Assembly (NCBI RefSeq): GCF_002776525.5
Contig: NC_045438.1
Location: 160,890,616 to 160,954,615 of the forward strand
DNA: 64,000 bases
Direction of reading: 5' to 3'
From: Piliocolobus tephrosceles
Taxonomy: Eukaryota; Chordata; Mammalia; Primates; Cercopithecidae
Position 1 is the stretch's first letter. Each line of letters begins with the position of its first letter. Below are positions 33,868 to 45,054 of the stretch, piece by piece. A program made the position numbers and the translations under genes. A model generated the notes under the pieces. The model did not search any database, was not told where the DNA came from, and saw only the letters and a list, made by a program, of their open reading frames with translations.

Positions 33868-34329
33868 CTGAGAAACAGAGAGTGACATGCTAAAAAGATA
33901 AAGAATGCCTCCTTTTCCCCAGAACCATTTGCTTGCATTCCAAACGATTGTAAAACCCCAGAGACCTTCCTCTCCTTCCCCAGAATGGATTTGTGTTTGC
34001 CTTGGAGATCAAAGGCTTTCTCTCTGCCTCCAGAGTGGGTGAGAGGCCCAGACGCGCCAGCAGCATCTGGCTGTGCTCTGAGATGCATCCTTTCCAAGTT
34101 CTTGCCTGTGGTATGGAGGCCTGTATGTGCAGGGTATATCTGGGTCACACTGTGCTGCCCTGTGGGAAATTGAGGGATGGGGAATTGGCAATCGGACTGC
34201 TAGTCAAGCAAATAATTGGTCTCTTTTCTGATCCAGAAACCTTGTGTTTCCAGACAGGATAAATCAATGAATATAGATGTAAAAATCAAACAGATGTCTT
34301 CTCCTAGTCCATAGCTTGTCTTTTCCCAT
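33868..34329. other. Nothing recognised
   Basis: Unique-looking sequence to the right of the 46-bp repeat; overlapping chance frames on both strands. Confidence 0.5.
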
Positions 34330-34423
34330 TGTTTGTGTTGTCTTTTTAAAATTGTGGTGGCAAAATATACATACATAAAATTTGCCATCTTAACTTTTTC
34401 TTTTTTTCTTTTCTTTTCTTTCT

Positions 34424-34720
34424 TTCTTTTTTTTTTTTTTTTTTTGAGATTCGCTCTGTCTCAGGCTGGACTGTAGTGGTACCAGCTTGGCTCACTGCAA
34501 CCTCTACCTCCTGTGTTCAAGTGATTCTCGTGCCTCAACCTTCTGAGTAGCTGGGATTACAGGCCCACACCAGCACATCTGGCTAATTTTTGTTTTTTTA
34601 GTAGAGATGAGGTTTCACCATGTTGGCCAAGCTGGTCTTGAACTCCTGACTTCAGGTGATCCGCCCGCCTCAGCCTCCCAAAGTGCTGGGATTACAGGTG
34701 TGAGCCACTGCACCTGGCCT
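34424..34720 (-). mobile_element. Alu in antisense L1
   Basis: Preceded by a TTTCTTTTC-rich tail; flanks ttaact.ttt on both sides. Confidence 0.92.
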
Positions 34721-35254
34721 TAACTATTTTTAACTGCACAGTTCAGTGGCATTATGTACATGCACAATTTTGTGCAACCAACACTACCATCCATCTCCCG
34801 AATTTTTTCTTCTTCACAAATGGAAACTGTCCCCATTAAACACTAACTCCCCTTTCTCTCCTCCCGACAGTCCCCTGGCAACCATCATTTTACTTTCTGT
34901 CTCTATGAGTTTGACTACTCTAAGGACCTGATCTAAGTGGAATGACAGTATTTGTCCTTTTGTGTCTGGCTTATTTCACTAAGCGTAGTGTCCTCAAGCT
35001 TCAACCATGTCATGGCATGTGTCAGAATTTCCTTGCTTTTTAAAAAATTGTGGTAAAATGTACATCACATAAAATTTATGTCTCAATCATTTTGAAGTGT
35101 ACATTTCAGGGGCATTAAGTCCATTCACACTGTGGTGCTACCGTCCCCATCAGCTATCCACAGAACTCTTTCTCATGTCGCAAAACTGAAACTGTAACAT
35201 TAAATGATAACTCCCCATTCTCCCTTCCCCCCAGCTCATTTCTTTTTAAGGCTG

Positions 35255-35868
35255 AATTTTTATTTTTATTTTATTTTTTTAGAAATAGGGTCTCTCTGTT
35301 GCCCAAGCTGGAGTGCAGGGATGCGATCATAGTTCACTGCAGCCTTGATCTTCCCCGGTTCAAGCAGTCTTCCTGCCACGTCTCCCAAGTAGCTGGGACT
35401 ATAGGCATGCTGGCCACCACACCTGGTTTTTTTTTTTTTTTTAAGGACAGCGTCTCACTCTATCGCCTGGGCTGGAGTACAGTGACACGATCTCAGCTCG
35501 CTACAACCTCTGCCTCCCGGATTCAAGCGATTCTCTTGTCTCAGCCTCCCGAGTAACTGGGATTACAGGTGCCTGCCACCACTCCCGGCCAGTTTTTGTA
35601 TTTTCAGTAGAGACGGGGTTTCACTATGTTAGCCAGGCTGGTCTCAAACTTCTCACCTCAAGTGATCCACCTGACTTGGCCTACCAAAGTGTTGAGATTA
35701 CAGGCGTGAGCCACCGTGCCCAGCCTAATTAATTTATTTTTTTTTTGTAGAGACAGGGGTCTCTCTATATTGCCCAGGTTGGTCTCAAACTCCTGGGCTC
35801 AAGCATTCCTCCTGCTCGTCCTTCCAAAGTGCTGTGATTACAGGTGTGGGCCACTGCGCCCAGCCCCA
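35255..35868 (-). mobile_element. Old Alu split by another Alu
   Basis: Outer parts 35255-35425 and 35728-35868; aaggctgaat.tt flanks the whole. Confidence 0.88.
35426..35727 (-). mobile_element. Alu nested in the Alu above
   Basis: Complete, same orientation, inserted in the middle A-rich region. Confidence 0.88.
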
Positions 35869-36024
35869 AGGCTGAATATTGTATCTATTGTATGTGTCTA
35901 GCACATTTCGTTTATCCGTTTATCTATTAATAGACAGACATGCGGGCAGCTTCCACTTTTTGGCTATTGGGAATAATGCTGCTATAAAAATTGGCATACA
36001 GTATGTGTTTGAATTTCTGCTGTC

Positions 36025-36100
36025 TTGTTGGGGTGTATTGGTGTGATCACAGCTTACTGCAACCTCTGCTTCCTGGGCTCAAGTGATCCTCCTCAGCCTT
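36025..36100 (-). repeat. Short Alu fragment
   Basis: gtgtgatcacagcttactgc and ctgggctcaagtgatcctcc only. Confidence 0.75.
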
Positions 36101-36949
36101 GTTTATGCTGTCTTTTGACAAATAATAATAATAATTAAAAAAATAATATTAACACACTTACTTTTTCTACCCTTTCCTTGATGGTCTGTGCTTTTTATGT
36201 CCCATAAAACATCATTTTTAAATGTACTATGCTTGCTTGGATGGCCTGCCTGGTTTCTGGTTCCCACTGCCCCATAGTCATAATGCTGAGACTATTTACC
36301 CCCAACTCAGGATCTAGACCAATGCTGGCTGAATCACAGCATTGCTCTTACAGTCATGAGCCCATTGGCAAACACAGAGCTCATTAGCCACAGAGTGGCT
36401 AGTAACCCTCAAGCCTCATGTCCTGGGTCCACTAATCAGCCTCTTCTGTCAGCATTCCTTGGGTCCAGCCCCAGTCAAGTAACTCCGATGTCAGGCCCGG
36501 TTCCTCTTAGCTGAGCCTGTGTATTCTCAGGGGTTCTTCTAATGAACGGAGTCTTGTACCTGAACTCAGTCCCAGGATTGAGTGTGGTTGTTTCCTGTGC
36601 CTGGACCCCCATAAGCCCTGTTCAGATCATAATTATCTGCATTCCACTCACCTACCAGGACTTTCTCCAACTGCTTGTGCCAGAAATCTTTCCTAAGCCT
36701 ACTTCCTGGGTCAGTGAGGGTTAGGTGACCAGAGTCTTGGGGTCACAGCCTCCTCCCCATGCTGTTTAGACTATAACTAGAGGTGCCAACATTCCTCAGG
36801 TGCACAAAATAATCATAGTCATTCCACAATTTGTATACCATGTACTATGTGCCAAGCACTGCTTAGATGCAGACAGATAACACCCACACCCTCATGGTGC
36901 TTACGGCACGGTTGATGCTAAAATAATTAATTGGGAGATCATTAGGCTG
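36101..36949. other. Unclassified
   Basis: An (AAT)n-like bit at 36120-36150; 36830-36910 (actatgtgccaagcactgc, ctcatggtgcttac) is an ancient-repeat pattern; the rest unknown. Confidence 0.5.
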
Positions 36950-37545
36950 AGGACGCTCCAGCACCCTGGGTTCCTACCTAGCAAACTGAAACCCAACTCC
37001 CTGTAAACGGCCATATTCTAGGCATCAGAAACTGCCAACTAACCTCTGACAAGATTTTACACAGAAATGATTTCTTTGCCTTGCTTCCATGTTCACCCTG
37101 TAAAAGCCTTCTACTAGTACCTTTTTGGGGGAAGCCCCAAATTACTTGTGGTCTCGGAACTGCCAGATTCATGAATTACTATTTGCCAAATAAACTCCTT
37201 TTTTTTTTTTTTGAGACAGAGTTTCGCTCTGTGCCAGGCTGGATTGCAGTGGCACGATCTCGGCTCACTGTAGCCTTTGCCTCCTGGGTTCAAGTGATTC
37301 TCCTGCCTCAGCCTCCCAAGTAGCTGGGATTACCAGGCACCTGCCACTGCACCCAGCTAATTTTTGTATTTTTAGTAGAGACGGGGTTTCACCATGTTGA
37401 CCAGGATGGCCTTGATCTCTTGATCTCGTGATCCACCTGCCTCGGCCTCTCAAAGTGCTGGAATTATATGCACGAGCCACCATGCCCGGCCCAAATAAAC
37501 TCTTTAATATTTTAGTGTGCTTCAGTTTACCTTTTAACATGGAAG
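36950..37545 (+). mobile_element. Probable LTR 3' end, split by an Alu
   Basis: The segment ends with aagccccaaattacttgtgg, gccagattcatgaatt and caaataaactc, then resumes after the Alu (37199-37492) with aaataaactctttaatattttagtgtgc, typical of an LTR poly(A) signal region. Confidence 0.45.
37199..37492 (-). mobile_element. Alu in a probable LTR
   Basis: ccaaataaactcctt before and cccaaataaactctt after. Confidence 0.93.
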
Positions 37546-37549
37546 ATCA

Positions 37550-37790
37550 GACAATAAATAAGTAAACAAAGGAAATTGTTGCAATATAGGCTAAGACTCT
37601 AATGGTTCTAAACAGGGTGTTAGGCTAGAGAATAACTTAGCCATGGAGATGCTGAGTCTAAGGTGTTTGGGGAATTCCTCTTTGAGGAGAAGATATGAGA
37701 TCTGAGAGCTAAAGGTGGGGAAGGAGCTGGAGGAGGAGCATGCTAGGCAGAGGCTGACAGCAACTGCAAAGGCTTTCAAAGCCAGCTGGA
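37550..37790 (-). mobile_element. L2 fragment (antisense)
   Basis: ggaattcctctttgagg, agatctgagagctaaaggtg and gcaactgcaaaggc are the reverse complement of the L2 segment (cctttgcacttgctg ... ttcaggtctc). Confidence 0.6.
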
Positions 37791-38073
37791 GAGTCAATGT
37801 GCTGCTGCCTGGGCTGAACCACAGCTCCCAAGCCTATGCCAAGGAGCCCCAGTTCACCAGCAGTGCAGCCAGCTTTGCGATCTCCATGGCACTGCCTCCT
37901 TGTTTGAAATCCCCTCCTCTCCACCTGGCCCTCCCAAGATCTCATCTCCAAGGTGGACCTCAGCCAAGCTACTGTGACCATTGCTGTTTCCAAGAAACTA
38001 ATTTGACAAGATTTTAGGAGCTAACAGAGGATCAGCCTTGAAGATGCAAATGTAAATAAGCAAAAGAATTGAA

Positions 38074-38355
38074 AGCAGGCCCAAGGCAGTGGCTCATGCC
38101 TTAACCCTAGCACTTTGGGAGGCCAAGGCAGGAGGATCGCTTGAAACCAAGAGTTGGAAACCAGCCTCAGCAACATAGTGAGACCCCATCCCTACAAAAT
38201 AAGAAAAACTAGCTGAGCGCGGCTGTGTGCCCCTGTGGTCCCAGCTACTCAGGAGGCTGAGGCGGGAGGATCACTTGAGCCCATGATCACACGACTGCAC
38301 TCCAGCCTGGGCAACAGAGCAAGATGACCCTGTCTCAAAAAAAAAAAAAAAAGAA
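38074..38355 (+). mobile_element. Old Alu
   Basis: Loss of about 20 bases before gatcacacgactgc. Confidence 0.88.
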
Positions 38356-38359
38356 AATT

Positions 38360-39105
38360 AAAAGGAGAGTCTTGAAGAGATATTTGTCCACTGATGTTCA
38401 CAGCAGCATTCTTCACAGTAGCCAAAAGATGAAAAGAAGCCAAGTGTTACACATGGATAGTTACCATATTCAAAATGTAATATTAAAATGTTTCAGACTA
38501 TAAAAGGAAGGAAATTCTTTTTTTTTTTTTTTTTTTGAGACGGAGTCTCGCTCTGTTGCCAGGCTGGAGTGCAGTGGCACAATCTTGGCTCACTGCAACC
38601 TCCAACTCGCTGGTTCAAGCGATTCTCCTGCCTCAGCCTCCTACATAGCTGGGATTACAGGCACACACCACCACACCCAGCTAATTATTATATTTTTAGT
38701 AGAGACGGAGTTTCACCATGTTGGCCAGGATGGTCTCAGTCTCCTGACTTCATGATCTGCCCACCTCGACCTCCCAAAGTGCTGGGATTACAGGCATGAG
38801 CCACCGTGCCAGCAGGAAATTCTTATAGTCTACAACATGGATGGATCTTGGAGAACATTATGCTCAGTGAAATAAGTCAATCACAAAAGGACAAATACTG
38901 CATGACTCTACTTATATGAAGTTCCTAGAATAGTCAGATTCATAGAGGCAGAAAGTAAAATTGGTATTTTCAGGGGCCAAGGGGAGGAGGAATGGGGAAC
39001 TATTGTTTGATGGGTACACAGTTTCACTTTTGAAAGATGAAAAAGTTCTGGCAGTGGAGGGTTTTGGTGGTTGTACGGCAGTGTGAACATACTCAAGGCC
39101 ACTGT
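38360..39105 (+). mobile_element. L1 3' end, split by an Alu
   Basis: gtccactgatgttcacagca, acatggatggatcttggaga, aggggccaaggggaggagg and gatgaaaaagttctgg follow L1 3' order. The Alu at 38519-38813 has an aaggaaattctt duplication. Confidence 0.85.
38519..38813 (-). mobile_element. Alu in L1
   Basis: aaggaaattctt / aggaaattctt bracket it. Confidence 0.93.
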
Positions 39106-39357
39106 CTTGTGAGAACCGCAAAAACTCTCAGCCTGAAAAACTTCATCTAAACCTCTCTCGAGAGCCTTGACCAAACTTTCACATGGCTCCTGACCCCTGG
39201 GAAAATCCAGCCCCCCTTGAGTTCCTGTCTGGAAAAACTCAAGGCTGACAACTGATCCGACTGTTCCAGGCACCTGATGACAGACCTCTGACCTCCCTTT
39301 CTTAGTGCATTTACTTAGAAAAAAAAGAAAAGTTTACAACTGTAAATCTTTTCTCTC

Positions 39358-39654
39358 TTTTTTTTTTTTTTTGAGACAGAGTTTCTCTCTTGTTACCCAG
39401 GCTGGAGTGCAATGGCATGATCTCAGCTCACTGCAACCTCTGCCTCCCAGATTCAAGCAATTCTCCTGCCTCAGCCTCCCAAGTAGCTGGGATTAGAGAC
39501 GCCTGCCACCACACCCAGCCAATTTTGTACTTTTTGTAGAGATGGGGTTTCACCATGTTGGTCAGGCTGATCTTGAACTCCTGACCTCAGGTTATCCACC
39601 TGTCTTGGCCTCCCAAAGTGCTGGGATTACAGGCGTGAGCCACCATGCCCAGCC
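39358..39654 (-). mobile_element. Alu cutting LTR copy 1
   Basis: Full length, ends cccagcc at 39654. Confidence 0.92.
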
Positions 39655-39689
39655 TTACAGTACCCTCTTTTAACATTGCGATCTGCAAA

Positions 39690-40262
39690 TGGATGTCATA
39701 GGTGTTAACCAGCTCAGTGGACCCGCTGCCTTTTTGCAAGGACAGAGGGCCAGTGTGACAGCTTTCTGTATCCCAAGCTCTTGTCCAGTGTACTGGAAGA
39801 ATCAGGTCACACATGAACTTGAAAGATGAATGCAGGGGTTTTATTGAGTGCTGGAGGTGCCTTTCAGTGGGACGGATGGGGAGCTGGAAGGGGGATGGGG
39901 TGGGAAGATAATCTTCCCCTGGAGTTTGGCCGCCCAGCAGCCAATCTCCTCTCCGACCATCCACAGCTGATCTCTCGGCATTCAGATGCACCTTCTCTTC
40001 TGTCTGCCACGCCATTCTGCCATTTGTCTGCTAGTCTCCTTGTCTGCTTCTGGAGCCTGGGGTCTGCGATTTGTATAGGTACAGGACAGGGGGTGTGGCA
40101 GGCCAAAAGAAAGCTTTTGGACACAAAAACAGGAATGCTTGTCCTCATTTAGGGCAGCAGGTACCCAGGCTTCAGGATGGGACTTCCCACCTGTCACACT
40201 GACCCTCTGTTCTTGCCAGGGAATCTCCCTCTTCTACCCAGTATTTCTCTGTCTCTTGTCTG
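39690..40262 (-). mobile_element. ERV-type LTR, copy 1 (antisense)
   Basis: Closely related to 43990-44530. On the minus strand it has a TATA-like tatacaaat near 40075 and a poly(A) signal AATAAA (plus-strand TTTATT at 39840-39845), the order expected for U3-R-U5. The 3' part is cut by an antisense Alu at 39358-39654. Non-L1 sequence at 39106-39310 may belong to it, but I could not match it to copy 2. The family is left unnamed. Confidence 0.7.
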
Positions 40263-40309
40263 TATCACTACTACTCAATTAGGTAGCATTTCAGAGCTAT
40301 GAAATTAGG

Positions 40310-40606
40310 AGTGGCTGGATGTGGTGGCTCATACCTATAATCCCAGCACTTTGGGAAGCCAAGGAGGGTGGAGTCCTTGAGCTCAGGAGTTGGAGACCAG
40401 CCTGGGGAATGTGGCAAAACCTTGTCTCTACAAAAAATACAAAAATTAGCCAGGTGTGGTGATGCATGCCTGTAGTGCCAGCTACTCGGGAGACTGAGAT
40501 GGGAGGATTACTTGAGCCTGGGAGGTTGAGGGAGGCTACACAGTGAGCCTGTCATCCAGCCTGGGTGACAGAGTGAGACCCTGCCACCAAAAAAAAAAAA
40601 AAAAAA
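40310..40606 (+). mobile_element. Alu, first of a tail-to-tail pair
   Basis: Ends with an 18-A run (40589-40606). Confidence 0.9.
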
Positions 40607-40616
40607 GTAAAGAAAA

Positions 40617-40619
<3 letters not shown>

Positions 40620-40663
<44 letters not shown>

Positions 40664-40912
40664 TGCAGTGGTGTGATCTTGGCTCACTGCAACCTCTACC
40701 TCCTGGTTCAAGCGATTCTCCTGCCTCAGCCTGCTGCATAGCTGGGATTACAGGCACCCACCACCACGCCCAGCTAATTTTTGTATTTTTAGTAGAGATG
40801 GGGTTTTTCCATGTTGGCCAGGCTAGCCTCGAACTCCTGACCCCTGGTGATTAGCCTGCCTCGGCCTCCCAAAGTGCTAGGATTACAGGCATGAGCCACC
40901 ACGCCTGGCCAG
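40620..40912 (-). mobile_element. Alu, second of a tail-to-tail pair
   Basis: Starts with 42 T (40620-40661) joined directly to agtgcagtgg, so the terminal ~35 bases of the right arm are missing. Confidence 0.9.
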
Positions 40913-41029
40913 CAAGAAAAGAAATTTGAGGTATTGCTATACTCCTGGCACGTTTGCACCCAACCATGGGTGATGCCAGAGGCACAAGGGCTTTGGGTGA
41001 TTGAGATTTATCCCAACTATAATTTCTAC

Positions 41030-41530
41030 AGAGACTATGTTGTTCTATTGCTGTATAACAAATTACCCCAAAACCAAACAGCTTGAAACAACAATAAACA
41101 CTTATTAGCTCACACAATTCCTGTGGATCAGGAAGTTGGGAATGGCTTGTCTAAGCAATTCTCACTCATGGTCGTTCGTGAGGTTGCAGTCAAGAATCAA
41201 CCAGGGTTGCTGTCATCTAAAAGCCTGGCTAGGGCTGGAGGACCTACTTCTGAGATGGCTCAGTGGTATGGCTACAGGCAGGAGGCCTCAGTTCCTCACA
41301 TGTGAACCTCCTCATAAGGCTGCTTGAGTGTCCTCACAACATGGCCGCTGACTTATCCCAGAGCAAGTGGTTTGAGAGAGCAAGGAAGAAGCTGCAATGC
41401 CTTTGTGACCTGGTCTGGGAAGCCACACATCCTCACTTCTGCATACTCTACTCGTTGGCAGTGAGTTACCAAGTTCAAGCCAAACACAAGGGGAATTAAG
41501 CTCCACCTATTAAAGAAAAGAGTATCAAAG
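41030..41530 (+). repeat. Ancient interspersed repeat, family not named
   Basis: gctgtataacaaattacccc, ggctggaggacctacttctg, caggaggcctcagttcctc, gaattaagctccacctat: common mammalian fossil, different from the one at 1806. Confidence 0.65.
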
Positions 41531-41941
41531 AATATGCAGACACCACAGGGACCAGTTTCTTTCTCATGCTAAGAGAGAGGAGGGAGAGAAAACAGGGGAG
41601 GAGGAGGTGCTAACACTGACAGTGCTGAAGGTGGGAGGACAAATAAAGCCACCAGTGAGACTGGTATCCAAACCACCAGCCCTGGAATTGTGCCTTAGTC
41701 TGGTGAGATACTTAGATGCTTGATTTCAAGATCAGGAGGGAATCAGAAAAAAATCAGTAGGTAGCAGTCTTCTTTATAGAAGAAAATTGGGAACATATCA
41801 GAAGGTCTTATAGGATAAAGCTATTCAATCAAACACCTAATGAAATGCTCCAAAGAAGACACCCAGAGAACCAGCGTCTGGGGATCATGAACACACAATT
41901 ACTAAATACTGGTTAGTATTTGAAAATTAAAAAGCAAGGAA
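41531..41941. other. Nothing recognised
   Basis: Purine-rich start (agagaggagggagagaaaac), otherwise unique-looking. Confidence 0.5.
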
Positions 41942-42240
41942 TTTTTTTTTTTTTTTTTTTTGAGACAGTCTTGCTCTGTTGCCCAGGCTGGAGTGCAGTG
42001 GTGCAATCTCAGCTCATGGCTCACTGCAGTCTCCACCTCCTGGGTTCAAGCAATTCTCATGCCTTAGCCTCTTCAGTAGCTAGGATTACAGGTGTGTGCC
42101 ACCACACCCAGCTAATTTTTTGTAGAGACAGAGTTTCACTATGTTGCCCAAGCTTGTCTTGAACTCCTGGGCTCAAGTGATCCACCCACAGCAGCCTCCC
42201 ACAGTGCTGCAATTACAGGTGTGAGCCACTGCACCCAACC
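41942..42240 (-). mobile_element. Alu
   Basis: Short deletion near 42115 (the gtattttta segment is missing). Confidence 0.9.
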
Positions 42241-42499
42241 AAAAGTATTTCTAAGTAAGATTCCTAGAAACCACAGAAGAAAAAAATCAATCAATCCAAC
42301 CTCTTAAAAAATTTTTTTTTTAAATTCTTGGAAAACAAACCCCTATCACAGACAAAGACATATAGGGGTTCTTGAAAATTAATAAGAAACTGAACAAACT
42401 CAATAAAATAATGGACAAAGATAAGATAGCTCGTAGAAAAGGCTCTTCACATCAGAATCTCTGTCAACTTCTCTCATAACAAGAAAATGCCAAGTTAAT

Positions 42500-42672
42500 G
42501 GCCAGGCATGGTGGCTCACGCCTGTAATCCCAGCACTTTGGGAGGCCAAGGTGGGTGGATCACTTGAGCTCAAGAGTTTGAGACCAGCCTGGCCAACATT
42601 GCAAAACCCCATCTCTACAAAAAATACAAAAATTAGCTGGGCATGATGGTGTGCACCTGTAGTCCCAGCTAC
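42500..42672 (+). mobile_element. Alu cut by the assembly gap
   Basis: Sequence stops at cccagctac where the Ns begin; the right arm is unread. Confidence 0.9.
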
Positions 42673-42772
42673 NNNNNNNNNNNNNNNNNNNNNNNNNNNN
42701 NNNNNNNNNNNNNNNNNNNNNNNNNNNNNNNNNNNNNNNNNNNNNNNNNNNNNNNNNNNNNNNNNNNNNNNN
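42673..42772. other. Assembly gap (100 N)
   Basis: Exactly 100 N; a round size usual for gaps of unknown length. Confidence 1.
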
Positions 42773-42862
42773 GAAGGAAGGAAGGAAGGAAGGAAGGAAG
42801 GAAGGAAGGAAGGGAGGGAAAGGAAAGGAAAGGAAAGGAGGGCGGGAGGGAAGGAAGGAAGG

Positions 42863-42937
<75 letters not shown>

Positions 42938-42947
42938 AAAGAAAGAA

Positions 42948-42990
<43 letters not shown>

Positions 42991-43142
42991 GAAGAAAGAA
43001 AAGGAAAGGAAAGGAAAGGGAAAAGAAGGAAGGAAGGAAGGAAGGAAGGAAGGAAGGAAGGAAGGAAGGAAGGAAGGAAGGAANNNNNNNNNNGAAGGAA
43101 GGAAGGAAGGAAGGAAGGAAGGAAGGAAGGAAGGAAGGAAAA
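42773..43142. repeat. Purine-rich microsatellite (GGAA)n/(GAAA)n
   Basis: Blocks of GGAA, GGAAA and GAAA, interrupted by a 10-N gap and preceded by a 100-N gap; probably the tail of the Alu at 42500. The open frames across it are repeat artefacts. Confidence 0.95.
43084..43093. other. Assembly gap (10 N)
   Basis: Ten N within (GGAA)n. Confidence 1.
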
Positions 43143-43189
43143 GCAAGGGAAAAGACCAAGTTAAAACCCAGCTGAGACTCATTTATTCA

Positions 43190-43552
43190 TCATTTAGTTT
43201 GGTAGGGTGAAAATGCTAACAACATATTGACAGTATCTGGGGTGAAAATGCTAACAACATATTGACAGTATCTGGGGTGAAAATGTTAACAACATATTGA
43301 CAGTATCTGGGGGTGGGCGCATTCATCCATTGCTGGTGGGAGTGTAAACCCACACCTGTATCTATGAAAGGAGACTGGAAAATATGCACCAAAACTACAA
43401 GTGCACATACCTCTTAATCACAATCCCACTTCTAAGAATTTAAGCCTATATATAACCTCCTGTATGGGTGAAATCATGTATGAAGGACATTATTCACTGA
43501 AGTCTGAAAGGATCGGAAAGAACAAAATTTCCATTAAGACTGGGCCAGTTAA
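43190..43552 (+). mobile_element. Old L1 (L1M-type) fragment, left of the Alu/LTR
   Basis: ccattgctggtgggagtgt and caatcccacttctaagaa are L1 3' text. A 35-bp triplication sits at its start. It resumes at 44647. Confidence 0.7.
43205..43309. repeat. 35-bp minisatellite, three units
   Basis: Units 43205-43239, 43240-43274 and 43275-43309, each beginning gggtgaaaatg; the third differs by one C-to-T change. Confidence 0.97.
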
Positions 43553-44646
43553 GCTGGGCATGGTGGCTCATGCTTGTAATCCCAGCACTTTGGGAGAATG
43601 AGGCAGGAGGATCACTTGAACTTGGAAGTTAGAGACCAGCCTGGGCAACAGGAAGACCCCAGTCTCTACAAATAATTTTTTAAAAATTAGCCAGGCATTG
43701 TGGCCTGTGCCAGAGGTCCCAGCCACTTGAGAGTCTGAGGTAGGAGGATCACCTGAGCCTGGGAGGCAAATGGGAGAGTTCCCTGGTCCCCCCTCACAGG
43801 GCATGTGACAGGGGTGCAGCTCTCTGTTCGACTGCCTACAGCAAGCTCAAACTTCTTGCAGGAGGGGGAGCATGCAGATGGGCAGGTGCAGGAGCCAGAG
43901 CCAGCACTTTGGGCTCCAGCCCTGCAGTAGCGTAGTGTCTAGGGGTAGGTGCCTGCAACCCCAGTGTTGCAATACTCTTTTAGTTCTGCCATCCACAGAC
44001 AGCTTAAGTATTAACCAACTCAGGGCCCCTCTGCCTTTCTGCAAGGGCAGAGGGTCAGTGTGACAGCTTTCTGTATCCCAGGTTCTCGTTTAGCATCCCA
44101 GGAGAATTGAGTCACACAGGGACTTGAAGGATAAATGTGGGACTTTTATAGAGTGGTAGAAGTGGCTCTCAGTGGGATGGATGGGGAGCTGGAGAGGGGA
44201 TGGAGTGGGAAGATGATCTTCCCCTGGAGTTTGGCAGTCTGGCAGCCAAACTCCTCTCGACATTCAGACGTTCTTCTCTTCTCTCTTTATCTGCTGCATT
44301 GTTTTCCTGTTCATCTGCTTGTCTCCTCATTACCTGTCTCTCTCTGGAGCCTGGAGTATGGGGTTTATATGGGTACAGGATGGGGAGTGTGATGGGCCAA
44401 AAGGCAACTTTTGGGGTGCAAAAACAGAAATGCCTGTTTCCCATTTAGGGCCATGGGTATCCAGGCTTGAGAGTGGGGCCTCTGCTGGGGAACTGTCCTC
44501 TTCTACCCAGTATTTCCCTGTCTCCTGTCCATAGTAGAAGGTTGAGGTCACAGTGAGCCGTGATGATCACACCACTACACTCCAGCCTAGCCAACAGAGA
44601 GAGACCCTGTCTCAAAAAAAAAAAAGAAGAAGAAGAAGAAGGAGAG
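43553..44646 (+). mobile_element. Alu split by LTR copy 2
   Basis: Arms 43553-43770 and 44536-44630. The duplication TGGGCCAGTTAA / TGGGTCAGTTAA (43541, 44647) brackets Alu plus LTR. Confidence 0.92.
43774..44532 (-). mobile_element. ERV-type solo LTR, copy 2 (antisense), inside an Alu
   Basis: Minus strand starts TGGACAGGAG and ends CTCTCCCA, with a TATA-like atataaaccc (plus 44361-44370) and a decayed poly(A) signal (tataaa at plus 44145-44150). Alu left part (43553-43770) and Alu right end (44536-44630) flank it directly, so it is a solo LTR within an Alu. A clear target-site duplication is not visible. Confidence 0.78.
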
Positions 44647-45050
44647 TGGGTCAGTTAAACAAATGACACATGTAATCCAAAGGCATATGTTTGGACAAAT
44701 GGCAGAGATCTACATGCACTGATATGAGCAAGATTTCAACCAAATGTGTTCGCTAGTGAAATAAGCAAGGTACAGAACCATGTGAATGTCACTATTTATT
44801 TAAAAAAGAGCAAGGGAAGAATATTTGTGTGTACTTATTTGCTTGTGTACACAAAATCTGTGAAAGTCACACAAGAAACTGGTAATATTGCTTACTTTTT
44901 GAGTAGTTTGGGAATGACGAGGATGGGAGAAAGAATTTTCACTTTATATCCTTTTGTCTCTTTTGAATTTTGAATCATGTGACTGTAATACTGTTTCTAG
45001 GGAAAAAAATTAAATACAAACAAAATGAGTAGGCCCAAAGTTGAAAAGTA
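44647..45050 (+). mobile_element. Old L1 (L1M-type) 3' end, right of the Alu/LTR
   Basis: gtgaaataagcaaggtacag, cacaagaaactggtaatat, tccttttgtctcttttgaat and a final A-rich stretch are an L1M 3' terminus colinear with 43310-43552. Confidence 0.8.
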
Positions 45051-45054
45051 TAGT

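Larger units (their letters stand above)
34330..36010 (-). mobile_element. Antisense L1 3' ends, two nested copies, with Alus
   Basis: Two similar L1 3' UTR pieces follow each other (34340-35025 and 35034-35250: both have a aaactg..ccc.att.aa...taactccc series). After nested Alus the text aaggctgaatattgtatc and ttggctattgggaataatgctg finishes the element (35870-36010). Confidence 0.8.

Noticed and set aside
42400..43182. 260-, 199- and 173-residue open frames across the purine/pyrimidine repeat
   Set aside because: They are translations of (GGAA)n/(GAAA)n and of N runs, not genes.
43205..43309. CRISPR-like array
   Set aside because: Three head-to-tail units without spacers in a primate genome: a minisatellite.
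39690..44532. The two antisense LTRs as the ends of one provirus
   Set aside because: The intervening DNA is L1, Alu, microsatellite and other non-viral sequence, and copy 2 sits inside an Alu.
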